From assembly GCA_030522415.1 (NCBI GenBank), contig CM060108.1:41314756-41378755 (forward strand): a stretch of DNA of 64,000 bases, written 5' to 3'. This document shows positions 31,585 to 42,479 of the stretch, piece after piece; position 1 is the stretch's first letter, and each line of letters opens with the position of its first letter. A program made the position numbers and the translations under genes. Source of the DNA: Channallabes apus. Lineage: Eukaryota; Chordata; Actinopteri; Siluriformes; Clariidae. A model generated the notes under the pieces. That model was not told where the DNA came from and did no database searches. It saw only the letters and a program-made list of their open reading frames with translations.

Positions 31585-32553
31585 TCAGATGGTTCGTAGT
31601 GTCCTGGAGATGTTGTCAGAGAGGACCGCTGCTCCAGCTCTGCTAGGGTGTAGGCCATCGGTGTGATAGAGCCTAGGACGCTCCCAGAAAACATTCCAGT
31701 TATCAACAAAGCGTAATTTCTGTTGTTGACACCAAGATTGTAACCATTCATTAAAAGCAAATAATCTACTGAACTTCTCGATTCCTCGCTGAAATGTGGG
31801 AAGCGGTCCAGATACGATGATCCTTGTCGTGGGTGATGTGCTGCGGACCTTCTCGACCAGGCTCCTGAAGTCCTTCTTTAGGATCTCCGTCTGCCTCAGC
31901 CTGGTGTCGTTCGTGCCGGCATGAAGGACCACAGCTCCAATGTTCTTCCTCAGGGCAGCAGGCACCTGTGCAGCAACATCAAGAACACGTGCACCAGGTA
32001 AACAGCGTGTGTGCACCTTACCTTTAGCCGTGGTAGCACGCACGTGACGAACGATGGAGTCTCCGATGACCAGGATGTCGTGTGCCGTCTCGCGGAGAGG
32101 AGCGAAGCGGTTTTGTGTCGAGATGTCGAAGACGGGTGGTGGTGGTGGAGGGGGAGAGGTCCTCGCCCGGGGCTTGGCGTGCTTCTTCCGCCGCTGCTGT
32201 ATCCAGGGTCTGTGGTATCCCGGCGCCGGGGTGTAGGAAAACTGGGCGGGCTGCGTCCTTGGTGTGTTGGACCTGGGCAGAGAAACACGCGGGGTTGAGG
32301 TTGTAGGAGAATTCTCATGCCGAGAATTTACATGGGACAGGTGAGCGTCGGTCCGCGTCGATTCCAGCGTGGCTTTCCGCTGCTGTAGCCGGGCCAGCTT
32401 CACCTGTAGCTCACGGATCAGCTTCTCCACGGCCTCCACCTCCAAATCCACCGAGTGCAGCTCCAATGTCTCCTCACCTGCACTCAGAGGCAGAATCACA
32501 ACCGACATGGTGTCTAAACACGGAAAATAATTGGTGTGAGGAAGCGAAAACAA
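31585..32553 (-). CDS. L2 ORF1 protein: coiled coil plus SGNH/GDSL esterase-like domain
   Basis: An intact frame of 322 codons; a second Met at codon 16 is also a plausible start. Residues 35-66 form a heptad-like coiled coil (VEAVEKLIRELQVKLARLQQ). Residues 70-140 are basic and Pro-rich, with seven prolines in a row. Residues 150-322 are an SGNH hydrolase: block I VIGDSIV (Ser166), block III GTNDTR (Asn215), block V DGLHPS (Asp299, His302). ORF1 proteins with an esterase domain are known from L2 and CR1 elements, including zebrafish L2, where they bind nucleic acid and form multimers. All three catalytic residues are kept, so the domain may have been active when inserted. Confidence 0.9.
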   Translation of the reverse strand: MFSLPHTNYFPCLDTMSVVILPLSAGEETLELHSVDLEVEAVEKLIRELQVKLARLQQRKATLESTRTDAHLSHVNSRHENSPTTSTPRVSLPRSNTPRTQPAQFSYTPAPGYHRPWIQQRRKKHAKPRARTSPPPPPPPVFDISTQNRFAPLRETAHDILVIGDSIVRHVRATTAKGKVHTRCLPGARVLDVAAQVPAALRKNIGAVVLHAGTNDTRLRQTEILKKDFRSLVEKVRSTSPTTRIIVSGPLPTFQRGIEKFSRLFAFNEWLQSWCQQQKLRFVDNWNVFWERPRLYHTDGLHPSRAGAAVLSDNISRTLRTI

Positions 32554-32999
32554 ACTTTACAAACAAACAAACAAACGTGATAGCCGGGCTAGCGATGCTA
32601 ATGCTAATTAGCGATGCTAATGCCGGCTAAAAGCGGTGTGCTGCAAAACAATTAAAACTTAACGATATAACACGCGTTTCGAGTAAATATATTATAAGAT
32701 ACTTATCCGTTTTATGTACACTCTTCGTAAGGGGACGAAAAAGTTTAAAAGTTGGTCAGTATGGTGGAGCTCGGAAAAAAGCAGCGTCTCAGCGTCCTCG
32801 TACAAGGGTTACCAATTAATTGAATAAAAACAGTTTATTCTCGCCAAATTCCAGGGTTTACATTGTAACAAATACGGATCATAACCATGTTTTTCAGCTC
32901 GGAACTATCTAATTTAAAGATTTATGTTGTAATAATAACAGTTTATTTCCATCTTAGTACTCACACCCATACAACTTTATCCTATATATATTGTGTGTG

Positions 33000-33157
33000 T
33001 GTGGGGGGGGTGGTGACTAGTACCTGGAGGAAACCCACCAAGTACGGGGAGAGCATACAAACTCCATGCACAGAGAGACGGGAATCGAGCTTGGCCGGGA
33101 ATCGAACCCGGACCCTGGTGGTGGGAGGCGACAGTGCTAACCACTACACTACCGTGC
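33000..33157 (-). repeat. SINE 5' head carried inside element E copy 2
   Basis: The minus strand reads GGTAGTGTAGTGGTTAGCAC, then GGGTTCGATTCCC (B box) and the body to CCAGGTACTAGTC. It is homologous to 24797-24918 in copy 1. Confidence 0.82.
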
Positions 33158-34101
33158 TTACTACACAATTGCTGTCGTTGTTGTTGGACTTTGCTTTATT
33201 ATGAATAACCACAGTGAATTCATTCAGCAATTCTGTGAAAGCATCATTTTATCACACTAGCTGGAGCTAAAAGAGATAGAAGTTACATTGCTAAGCATTC
33301 GGATTTTACTGTTAAGAAACTATTAAGAGGACTTTTATACTAATTGATGAATACAAACCTAAATCAAATCATCAAAACCCATCAAAAGTTATTCAAGACT
33401 CGGACATCAGCATGGCCCCATGTATTTTTTAATAAAGACAGAAAAACAATATTTAAATTCTCAAAATCAAATATACAAATGTCAGGGTGGACATTTTTTT
33501 GGGCAGACACTCTAAGTATGGCGGTGGCGGCGGGCAAAGTGGCCCGTGCTAGCGGCTGTCCTTGCTACAGTCATCAAAGGGTGGAATACCATTGACAAAT
33601 TTGAAGTCCTTGGTTAATGTAAATTAGACGGCTATAAACCGTAGAAAAAAATATTAAAATCCGTAAAATATACAGTATAATGACTGCAGTCCCGTACAAA
33701 CAATAACGTTGCTACCGTATTTTTTATGGTAAATGTCTGGCAACCACAGCTGCCAGGTTTTTACCATAAAATTTTAAAGTTTATTTTTTACAGAGCAGAT
33801 ATTTTTCAAATTTTTTTAACTCTATCAACAAAGGTTTAGTAAAATATAAACAGATGCTTCATGATATTAGGAACAAATACCTTCTCTGAGAGTTTCCTTT
33901 TTATAAATACAGTATATCATACATTTTACTGCAATAAACCATATTTTCATGTTTTTAACTGTTAAATTTAAGGTCTTACTCTGTAAAACTAATTGCAGTT
34001 TTTCACTGTAAATTCTACGGTTAAGTTTTGTGAAATACGGTTTTATTCTGTAGCATTTATACGGTATTTTACTGTTAGAATTACAAACATTTTTTACAGT
34101 G

Positions 34102-34699
34102 AGTCAATAATGATTGTGATATTGTGACAGCACCAGATTGCATGTATTATTTTTTAAATAAATGTTTATTTTACTCGTTTCACAGACATTTTGTTACAGT
34201 ACTTGCACTAAGAAAATTACAGGTTATGGCCTTGCTCAAGGGATTAACAGCATTGGTTGAGCAGGTGGTTGAACTCATAGCCTTGCGGTCAGTAAGTCAG
34301 AGCCACTGAGTTGAGTCACAGTCTTAAAAACTTTATTTTTTTTGCTTTTTACTTCATATAAGAGGAGCACTGTCAGCCTGCTAAACCTCACTGAATTTGT
34401 TAATTAGTAAGTTAATGAGGGCTTCAAAAAAATAAATAAAAATAAAAAAAAACTAACTGAATAAATACATAGGTCTGAACTGAGGAGTACAAAAGTAATA
34501 AGTGTGGAATAATAATTCCGGCTGCTCTCCAAAATTACTTATACAACCATGGACCTTTTATAACCAATGCATAATGTAAATCATAACTTGTTTTTCTTCC
34601 ATGAATAAATCGATGTGATTAGAAATGAGAGAAGTGGAAATGGAAATGGGAAAAAATTAAGCTTTACCAGCTGTTTAGATGCAAAATTTCATATACTGT
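34102..34699. other. Intergenic DNA with a SINE-like relic at 34205-34312
   Basis: On the minus strand at 34312 the text CTCAGTGGCTCTGACTTACT, then GCTATGAGTTCAACCACCTG and CCCTTGAGCAAGGCCATAAC, resembles an old tRNA-derived fish SINE with the 'TTGAGCAAGGCC' signature. The rest is AT-rich without recognised features. Confidence 0.5.
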
Positions 34700-35045
34700 A
34701 CAAGACTGTGCAAAAGTCTTAACACCCTTATTTCTTTAACTTTTGTTTCCAAAAAAGCCAGACGTTTGTGTATTTTAATATAGTCATGAGGACTAGACCT
34801 CTAGGCTTCCTGAATGGCTTTTTTAAGCTCTCATTTTTGGCAGTTTTGGGTTATTTTTTAGTCCAGTCTCTGAATCTATTTCACAGGAATGTTTTTGTTT
34901 ATTAGTCCACACTATGAATCATTCAAGAATATAAGAAAATGTTGAATGCTGAGAGGTTGGAACAGATAAGAGGGGAAATGAGGTTGCCGCTGAGGTTGTT
35001 AAATAAACAACCTCTTTTAAATTGTATCTTTAGGCAACTTGCTTG
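34700..35045 (+). repeat. MITE-like repeat, copy A (CTGTGCAAAAGTCTT end)
   Basis: It begins with GACTGTGCAAAAGTCTTAAC, an end typical of Tc1-related repeats. Its 34945-35040 part (GAATGCTGAGAGGTTGGAAC and onward) matches 46150-46250. No clear right inverted end. No coding capacity. Confidence 0.5.
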
Positions 35046-35639
35046 TAAGTCAGTTTAATGAGTGTTATTAAATAAAAACACAATTGCCCCCATCTACATT
35101 ATACACCATTGTTTATTTTTGCTTAACTTACATATTTTACTTGAGTGGAAATTCTGCACTTAATTTAAATATGTTGAAATATGAATAACTTCTCTCCAGT
35201 GTAGACTATATTACATTATTCTCGGAACTGCAAGTTATGAATAAAAATGTAATCTTATATCGATATTTTAATGTAATCTCCTTATTTTGGCCTAAAATGT
35301 AATTGTTTCGACTGAATAACTTATTGTTTTGCTCAATGTTATATCTGAGGGAATTCAACTGACCATCACTTGCCGCAGGATCAGTAACGCGCCACCAAAT
35401 TTATCATTAGATTTATATGTAAATTCCTCCATATTCCTAAGTAACAATATTGTGGCATTGGCTTTGTACTATATTTTACTATGACAAGAAAGCAATGACA
35501 AGAAAGTTGATTATAATCTAATCTAATCCAATCTAATCTATTCTATTCTAATCGTATTATGCTAATGCATTGATAAATTTAAAAGGAAAGTTGACAACTC
35601 AAAATATAGCGAGTATAAGAGTATAAAATACAGTATAGA
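35046..35639. other. Intergenic AT-rich DNA
   Basis: Includes a short TCTAA pentamer stretch near 35515-35560. No gene recognised. Confidence 0.5.
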
Positions 35640-36260
35640 AAATGATAAATAATGAGATAAAACAATGATGTATTAAGTCAAAACAATGAGATGATAACCT
35701 AAAATATTAAGCTATTAAGCAGAAATAATGAAAAATAGTTTTAGGTCAAGAACAATAAATAATAACTCAGAAGACGATGAGGTATGAAGCAAAAATTAGA
35801 TAATAATAAACACAAGTTTCTCAGCAGAAATAATGAGATAATGCCAGAAATTTTATTAATTATTTAGAAGAAATTAAAAAACTCCTTAAAGCATTGAGTT
35901 AGTTGACCAAAATAATGAGATGATAACTTAAAATAAGTTTTAAGCAGAGATAATAAGCTAATAAACAGACCCAGTTTTATAATAATAGTAATAATAAACA
36001 ATTAAGTTCAATTAATGAGGTAATAACTAAAAACCATAGTTATTGAACCAAAATAATGATATCTTGAAATATCAAATTATATGATATAATAATTAAACAA
36101 ATTAAGTTATTAATCCAAAAAATAATGAGATAACACAAAATAATTAGTTATTAGGCAGAAAGTATGAATCCAGAAAAATGTAACAAATTATAAAGCCAAA
36201 ATAATTAGAAAATAACTCAAAATAAAGGGTGAGGTAACATTTATGAGATAATAAATGCAA
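35640..36260. repeat. Degenerate AT-rich minisatellite
   Basis: The phrases AATAATGAGATAATAAC, TTATTAAGCAGAAATAATGA and close variants recur about every 45-60 bp across 600 bp, with much drift. It looks like an old tandem array of a unit of about 50 bp. No coding content. Confidence 0.6.
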
Positions 36261-37229
36261 AATGCAATGATTTATTAGGCTATGTAATCATATATATATA
36301 TTTTTTTAATTATACAGTGTGTTATTAAGTTGGACAAAAGACATAGCACCTTGATATATTTTTCACACCTTGCAGTTCAGGGTATTGTATTATTCAGTAT
36401 CTACAGCGAACCTAAAAAGATCGTTAAGTAGTCTAGTGAGAGAGGGAGAGGAGTTAAAGTCTGAACTTGCCGACAGGTCCTGGAAGATTAAGGAGTTTTC
36501 TGGGGAAACCAAGTCTAAAAAAAACAAACTTAAGAACTTTTACTCCTCATTCACATGCAAACTTTTTTTTTTTTTTTAACCCTAGTTGTTCTACTTGTTA
36601 AAAAGCAACTTTTTTTTTGCGCGTGTGCACAATGCTAACTTTGGATGTACATATATTCAGATATAACTTCTAGTACACTTCCTTCCCAATAAAAAACGGA
36701 TATCTGAAACCTGTGACCTTCCCACCAGGCGTTCCATGTTGGACGTATACGCTATGTGTTAATGTTAAACACTCGCGGAAAGCCGGACGCTTGCGGTTAC
36801 ACTCCGAATCCCTGAGCTGATGAGCACTGTGTGTTTCTCCTGTCTGCTCTCATTAATATGTCTGCTCGGCTGTCAGCGGGATTATGCACTAGCCGAGAGT
36901 GTTCTGACTCAGAGCCAGAGGCGTAGACCGAGGGGGGAGAGGAAGCCACTCTGAATGGAGACATAGCTGAGGTGACATAAACTTGGCACATACAGAAGAG
37001 TTTCCAGATATGTCATTAACTGGAATGATGGTTAGTCAGATAGATAAACGGCTAGATATGAACCGGATGAGGTGCAGTTAACGTTTTGTACAGTCAAGAA
37101 GGGAGTTTAGCTGGGTTTTAGGAAGAAAAAAAAAAAAACGCAGCAACGACAAAATAGATGATTTTTTAAAATTGATGTACTCATTTGAAATTAGTAGCAT
37201 ATATTATTAGACTGTTTACTGCTTCATAA
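36261..37229. other. Intergenic DNA, nothing recognised
   Basis: Contains T-runs near 36560 and 36610 and an A-run near 37126. No supported gene. Confidence 0.5.
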
Positions 37230-37379
37230 CACCTTCATGCCCTTCCTGATGCAACCTCCACATTTTATCCAAGATAGGCATTTAACACTTCATCCAGTTG
37301 ATGGGGTTTGGGCATCGGGTGGGTGGGAATTTAACTTTTTACATGGCAGGCAGGAAATCTACCACTGAGCCACCAATGC
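37230..37379 (-). repeat. tRNA-Gly-like SINE relic
   Basis: The minus strand at 37379 begins GCATTGGTGGCTCAGTGGTA, close to the 5' half of a glycine tRNA, and continues CTGCCTGCCATG through the anticodon-arm region. The T-arm is degenerate (AATTCCCACC instead of a good B box). A SINE-like tail follows, with GCATCAGGAAGGGCATGAAG. It is not a functional tRNA gene. Confidence 0.6.
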
Positions 37380-38499
37380 ACTACAGCATACACATATGTA
37401 AGCCTTATAAATATTACAAAATCGACTTTGATTTCAAACTAGCATACAGTGGCACCTATTACTATTATTATAAGTGACATTATTTTATGACATTACTGTA
37501 TGTCGTAACATGAAACCATCTAACTACGAGGTCTGCTGCCACATAAAGCCATTTCAATCCCAGACACTGTTATGGCAAAAAAAAAAAAAAAAAAAAAAAT
37601 CTCTGTCAGATGACATAGTGACATCAAAGCTGACAAACGCAGCCTTTATGACAGCTATAACGCCTTTTGGTTCAAACATGATTCCTACATATCAGATGTT
37701 ATGTTACAGAACGTTTTCTTTTACAGATGTCGTTAGATGACATTAGGTTGTGTTATGAAACAGCCTGAGGAGAAATGACATTATGAGAGCCAGATGGTGT
37801 TATGACATGACATAACGTCAACAAGGATATATGTCACTTGTTGAAGGTGTTATGCTGCCTGACACCTTCAGAATAGGCATTTATACAGTAAATGTTTATG
37901 TTGGTTTATGTGAGTTGTCATGAAGGACTCATGTAGACTTCTGATCACCGGTCATAATGACAGAAGGTACCACTTTATTGTGCTACGTGTACAATTTCTT
38001 TCCGTCTTTCATGACTTACAGCATAATGGAATTGCCAATTCAATGGAATCCGCCAATCAGCACTGTAAGAATGTCATATTGAAGTCACATGATATTTTCA
38101 AGTCCGACTCATGTTTCCATACTGAACCGAACAGAGCCACAGTCAGGTCCAATATTTCTAATAACGCAAGCAACTCTCCAGTGCTTTTGAGCCATGGTTT
38201 AAATCACAGCACTGACAAAGAACAAGGCCCTTAACCCGCAGTCTGTCTTACTTCTAAGGAAGTTTGGATAACCCACTTGGATTCTATGTCACATCTGTAC
38301 AATAAAAGCACATGAGTGGTTCTGTTTCAACAACTTGAAAAGAAAATAATAAGCATCTGATATGTAGGCGTCATGTTTGGCCCCAGCAGTCTTTGTCTCA
38401 TGGACTTGCCCGAGGGTGTTCACTTGATGTCAATGGCAGGAAAACAACTACTTGTCCATGTTTGAAATAATCATTTCAGACTCTTGAGAGATGTAGCCG
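37380..38499. other. Intergenic DNA, nothing recognised
   Basis: A-run at about 37578-37598. Otherwise no gene or repeat recognised. Confidence 0.5.
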
Positions 38500-39720
38500 C
38501 AGCCTGTAAAAGCAATTGAGGCGTAGCGTGATGAGCTTCGCGCTCGTCGCTGGAGTGCGACATGCTCGGGAGAGGGTGCCTATACTGGGAATTCTACATA
38601 GTGCTTTAAGAGAGAAGAAAGGCATTCATTACACAGCTATGACATGCCTGCGTACGTGTGCGTACTGAACATGGCCGTACACTATGTAATTAAACCAAGA
38701 ATCGGTTCTGGCATGTAAATAATATGTATAGTCCCTGCGGCGCTCGGTCAAACCTTTCAGCAGCTGACAACTTTGAATTCTCGCGGCGCTCTCTCCCATA
38801 CTGGTGCCTCCATCAACCATACGTCCCGTTACTTTTCCACCGAGGAGTGAAAGGAGCTCCTCTCTGTGTCGTTTCTTTGGCTCCGTTAAGGCGAACCTGC
38901 GATAAATCCAATCCATCTTGACACTCTCCTGCTCCAGGAGCGATAAGAAGCCTTAAGCCCCACAAGGCAGAGGCATCTAAGGCCTGCCAAGTCTTGGCTA
39001 ACAATGCATGCATTTGAATTGCATTAGGTCTGGCCTGATTAAACCCATTTGTGAGGCCAGTCTTGGTGCTTACCGTTTAACAGGAAATAAACTTAACTCT
39101 TCAGATATGCAGAGCTGACCGCATAAACCGCGCAGCCCCGAAACCCCCACTGCTGCTTCATTAGCCGTCAATTTGTCACATGCAGGATTCCAGGTCGGGG
39201 GGAGTGGTGAGGAAGGTTTGGCGGGCCAAAAGGGAACAGGCTAGCGCAAATTATGATTGCATTAGCTCATTGTGTGAAGTGTCGACACCGCTTGCAAATC
39301 AAAGCGCTTTCAGTGCTGCCGGCTTTTTAAAGTCTCACCGTACTTGCTTGATAATTACACGTGCAGGACCGGCCCCTGGCGGGTATTTAGGCGAACGCCG
39401 TTACCGTTTTTTATGGATCACATGACCACGGCTACACGAGTCTTAACAATGCACTGTAGCTAGGCAATTAAACAGTTAAGTGGGAAAACGGTGTAATAAC
39501 CGAAACTAGCAAATGAGACGCGGAGTCTTGCAGCACCTGAATGTGACCGGTGGGAGAGCATTACTGCGCTTTTTCCTCCTCAAACTGCTTTCAGTGTGAA
39601 ATCTCAACGAGGAAACGCACCACGGTGTTCTGCATCAAGGTGCTCGTAAGTCCGTAAACCGCTTACTTTACATGGCGCCGTTGCAGATGTGCACGGGATG
39701 TTCGCTCGAAGAGGGTGCTG
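38500..39720. other. Candidate conserved noncoding block
   Basis: About 1.2 kb free of simple repeats and recognised transposons, with higher GC and sequence complexity than its surroundings. It has homeodomain-like and other compact motifs, for example GCAAATTATGATTGCATTAG near 39246 and ATGCATGCATTTGAATTGCA near 39004. Frames are short and do not look like exons. Enhancer status is inference from texture only. Confidence 0.3.
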
Positions 39721-40683
39721 AGAAGAAGCTATTACTGTAATATTGATGTGCCGTGAGCCTGACTAGCTACCATAGGCTGAGATTGCCTTTAGAGAGCTCA
39801 TTAAGTGGGCTTCACTAGGCAGTGTAATTAGAGTCTTGTTCACTTGAAGGGCCACAGTCTCATAGAAACCTCCACGTTATCATGAGATTCTGTGTTACTG
39901 ACAGGTCAGCAGTACAATAGAACAAGCGTACAATTAAAGTCTTCTGTTTTTCGACATGATGGAACGTAATGTAGCGAAGAACAGGAAACAGTTTTCATAA
40001 ATATTTACTCTGCAAAAAAACAAAATAAAAACCCTATGTTGTCATGATTATGGATAAAGTGATTGTAAATGCATTTGAAATGCAAATTTATGAAAATGCA
40101 CACAGACTAGCTTGCAACGGAAATCTCCCCGAAACGATCCCACCCACCTCTGTCGAAGTTGTTTATTGTATATGAGTAACTTCCTTCCAGCTGAAGCTCA
40201 TTTCAGAGCCAGAAATATGAAACAATGTGAAAAAAAAATATGATTATTACATCTCTAGAAACACATTAAGTTGAAAGGAGCGCCTTTAAGACTTACATGA
40301 GAAGCATAATTAACTGTCCTAGATTTTCTCACGATGACTTAAACCTCTCTGGGAGTTTATGTATAAATGACAAAACATCACCAAGCAGCTAATTATCCTT
40401 CATTAAAATGCATCACACGGTGACCCCTTTGTCAACGGAACGGCCCTGAAATCCTTATTATTATCTGCCATGTGATTATTTAAAGCCATAAGGAAAGAAA
40501 GAGATAGCAGCCCATTTTACGACTTTTCTAAAGTCAATTCAAAAGGAGAGCTTTACGAGTTTTAAGCTCTACAGAAAAATTGACATTTATAAATGACTGA
40601 GTTAATTTGTATGAAATCCAGTGTCGTTACTTTCGTTTGCTAAAATTTCTGCATGAAATTAATTTTGCATGAGATCAAGTTCG
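39721..40683. other. Intergenic DNA; 40250-40670 is a second candidate noncoding conserved block
   Basis: The segment 40250-40670 is rich in TAATTA-like words (CATAATTAACTG, CAGCTAATTATCC, AAATTAATTTTGC) and lacks repeats. No coding signal. Confidence 0.3.
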
Positions 40684-40714
<31 letters not shown>

Positions 40715-40812
40715 TGTGGGCCAGGGCTCTCTGATCGGATGGGAAAGCAGTGGGACAGAGTGTTACTGACTACAGCACTGCGGAATGTCTGGAGTAATGC
40801 TGACGACCGCTG

Positions 40813-40861
<49 letters not shown>
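40684..40861. repeat. (AC)n and (AAT)n microsatellites
   Basis: AC run at 40684-40710 and AAT run at 40814-40861. Confidence 0.95.
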
Positions 40862-40862
<1 letters not shown>

Positions 40863-40967
40863 GTCATTAAGCTCCTCTTCCTCCTCTTATAATGACAAAT
40901 CAATAACCAACAAAATACCACTACTTCTACCACTACCACGATTACTAGCACTACTATTACTGTTCTG

Positions 40968-41306
40968 TAATAATAATAATAATAATAATAATAATAGTAG
41001 TAGTAGTAGTAGATGGTAACTACAAAATATTACTAATACCACTGCCAATTCTCCTCCCCTTAGTACTATTACTAATACTAATACTACTACTAATAATAAT
41101 AATAATAATCCTCCTTCTCCACCTCCTTCTCCTCCTCATCTTACTGCTAATAGTACTAACAATAATAATGATCATAATAATAATAACTATACATACTGAT
41201 ACATCATACAATACAACAGCAGGATAATAATAATAATAATAATAATAATAACTTAAAACAACAATCCTCCTCCTTCTCTTGGTCTTCGTCCTCCTCCTCC
41301 TACTAG

Positions 41307-41350
<44 letters not shown>

Positions 41351-41460
41351 TAAATAATAATAATAATAATAATAATATAAATAATAATAATAATAATAAT
41401 AATAACTTAAAACCACAATCCTCCTCCTTCTCTTGATCTTCGTCCTCCTCCTCCTACTAG

Positions 41461-41496
<36 letters not shown>

Positions 41497-41497
41497 G
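40968..41497. repeat. Dense (AAT)n cluster with a duplicated CTCCTC-rich unit
   Basis: AAT runs lie at about 40968-41000, 41086-41110, 41223-41250, 41310-41403 and 41462-41496. A roughly 59-bp unit starting ACTTAAAAC and containing CTCCTCCTTCTCTTG occurs at about 41251-41309 and again at about 41405-41461, with two or three differences. Confidence 0.92.
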
Positions 41498-42479
41498 CTC
41501 TGTCATGAACTCATGAGTTAGTATTACTGCTGATGCATGTGCTTGTGTAGAAGAATGTTAATACTAACCAGTGCTTCGATATTTAAAACCCGTGCAATGA
41601 CACAGCAAGTTATAAACACTTTTCAGAATAATCATGTGACCCCATGTTCTGAAACCCTAATGAAAAGCAAACTTGTCCTTTCTCAGTCTTTGCAATCTCT
41701 CCCAGCCATACTTCTTTACTCTCAGATTTACCGAGTTCACCTTTGATCTGACGTTAACCGTCATTTACAGTTTGCGAAAACACTGCAGAGCAATAGTAGG
41801 AATCATCTGGCACATAACAGAGGAATAGCTCCGCTAGAACAAAAAAGTGCTTTTCTGACAGCCATATCGAGGAAGGCTGTATGGGAAGCAGGCCCTATAA
41901 AACACCATCTGTTCCAGCAGAGCACGATCACACCTTGCGCCCTGCGAGAAAGGGAGTGAGGGGAAATGCCGTGCCGTACGATGAAGAGAGAAGAAAACGT
42001 CCGGGAAAATGAATGAGTAGGGAAATGTTCAGAGCGAAATCGAGAATGATGTATTTAGCAGGGCTGCGATTACAGGAATGGATGAGGAGCAGCTGGATGG
42101 GCCAAGCATGCTCGAGATGCTGAATGTCAGCCCTATTAATTCCAAGCAGGTGTTGCCTTTTTCCCCCCTTCATGTTCTTTCTTTCTTGCCGCCACATTTC
42201 GGCGCAGACTCTCTCAGTCACGCCGCTGTATCTTAATCCTCACTTTAGGAGTTCATAATATCGCTGTCAGCTCTGTATTTTCCCGTCACGACTGCTCCAG
42301 TTCTTTTATTCATGGCCTCATATGTCTTTTCCTCTATCTGTTTCTCTGACTGGAAAAAGATGTGAGGAATATTCTGATGCTTTGTCTTAACATTTCATCC
42401 GCTCGGCCTAATAATTAATGGTCTTCTTTTTTTCTTTCTTTCTTTTTTTTTTGCATGAGATTGCTGGCAATTTTTCATA
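41498..42479. other. Intergenic DNA; 41880-42330 is a candidate noncoding conserved block
   Basis: 41880-42330 is repeat-free and of balanced composition (CAGGGCTGCGATTACAGGAA, AGCATGCTCGAGATGCTGAA). An open frame on the minus strand (41928-42221) shows no recognisable domain. Confidence 0.3.

Larger units (their letters stand above)
27749..32920 (-). mobile_element. L2-clade non-LTR retrotransposon, near full length
   Basis: Read on the minus strand: about 370 bp of 5' leader (32920-32554), ORF1 (32553-31585), a spacer of about 96 bp, ORF2 with endonuclease and reverse transcriptase (31488-28523, one frameshift), then a 3' UTR of about 770 bp. The 3' UTR contains CAGGGAGTTTTTCCTTGCCA, a (TTA)n tract and the end GCTTTGAGACAATGACCATT with TATATAAATAAAATTGAGTTGAATTGAATTG repeats (a short pentamer tail). 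TTTATGTTGT occurs at both 27739-27748 and 32921-32930, a likely 10-bp target duplication. It lies inside element E copy 2. Confidence 0.88.
27508..34101 (-). mobile_element. Element E, copy 2, split by an L2 retrotransposon
   Basis: The outer ends are CACTGTAAAAAAT (27508, preceded by TA) and ATTTTTTACAGTG (34101), a terminal inverted repeat of about 12 bp. Subterminal GGCAGCTGTGGTTGCC is present near 27550 and again inverted near 33740-33760. Leaving out the L2 at 27749-32920, E measures about 1.4 kb. It encodes no protein. It carries the tRNA-SINE head and every landmark of copy 1 in opposite orientation. Ends and size fit a non-autonomous DNA transposon; TA beside the ends hints at a TA target, but the right flank reads AG. 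Confidence 0.8.

Noticed and set aside
31585..32553. Host GDSL esterase gene
   Set aside because: The coiled coil plus SGNH layout, the position directly upstream of an L2 endonuclease-RT, and the shared transposon boundaries identify it as L2 ORF1.
41928..42221. A 97-codon minus-strand frame with mixed composition
   Set aside because: No recognisable domain, no splice or start context I could support, and the frame length is within chance for this composition.
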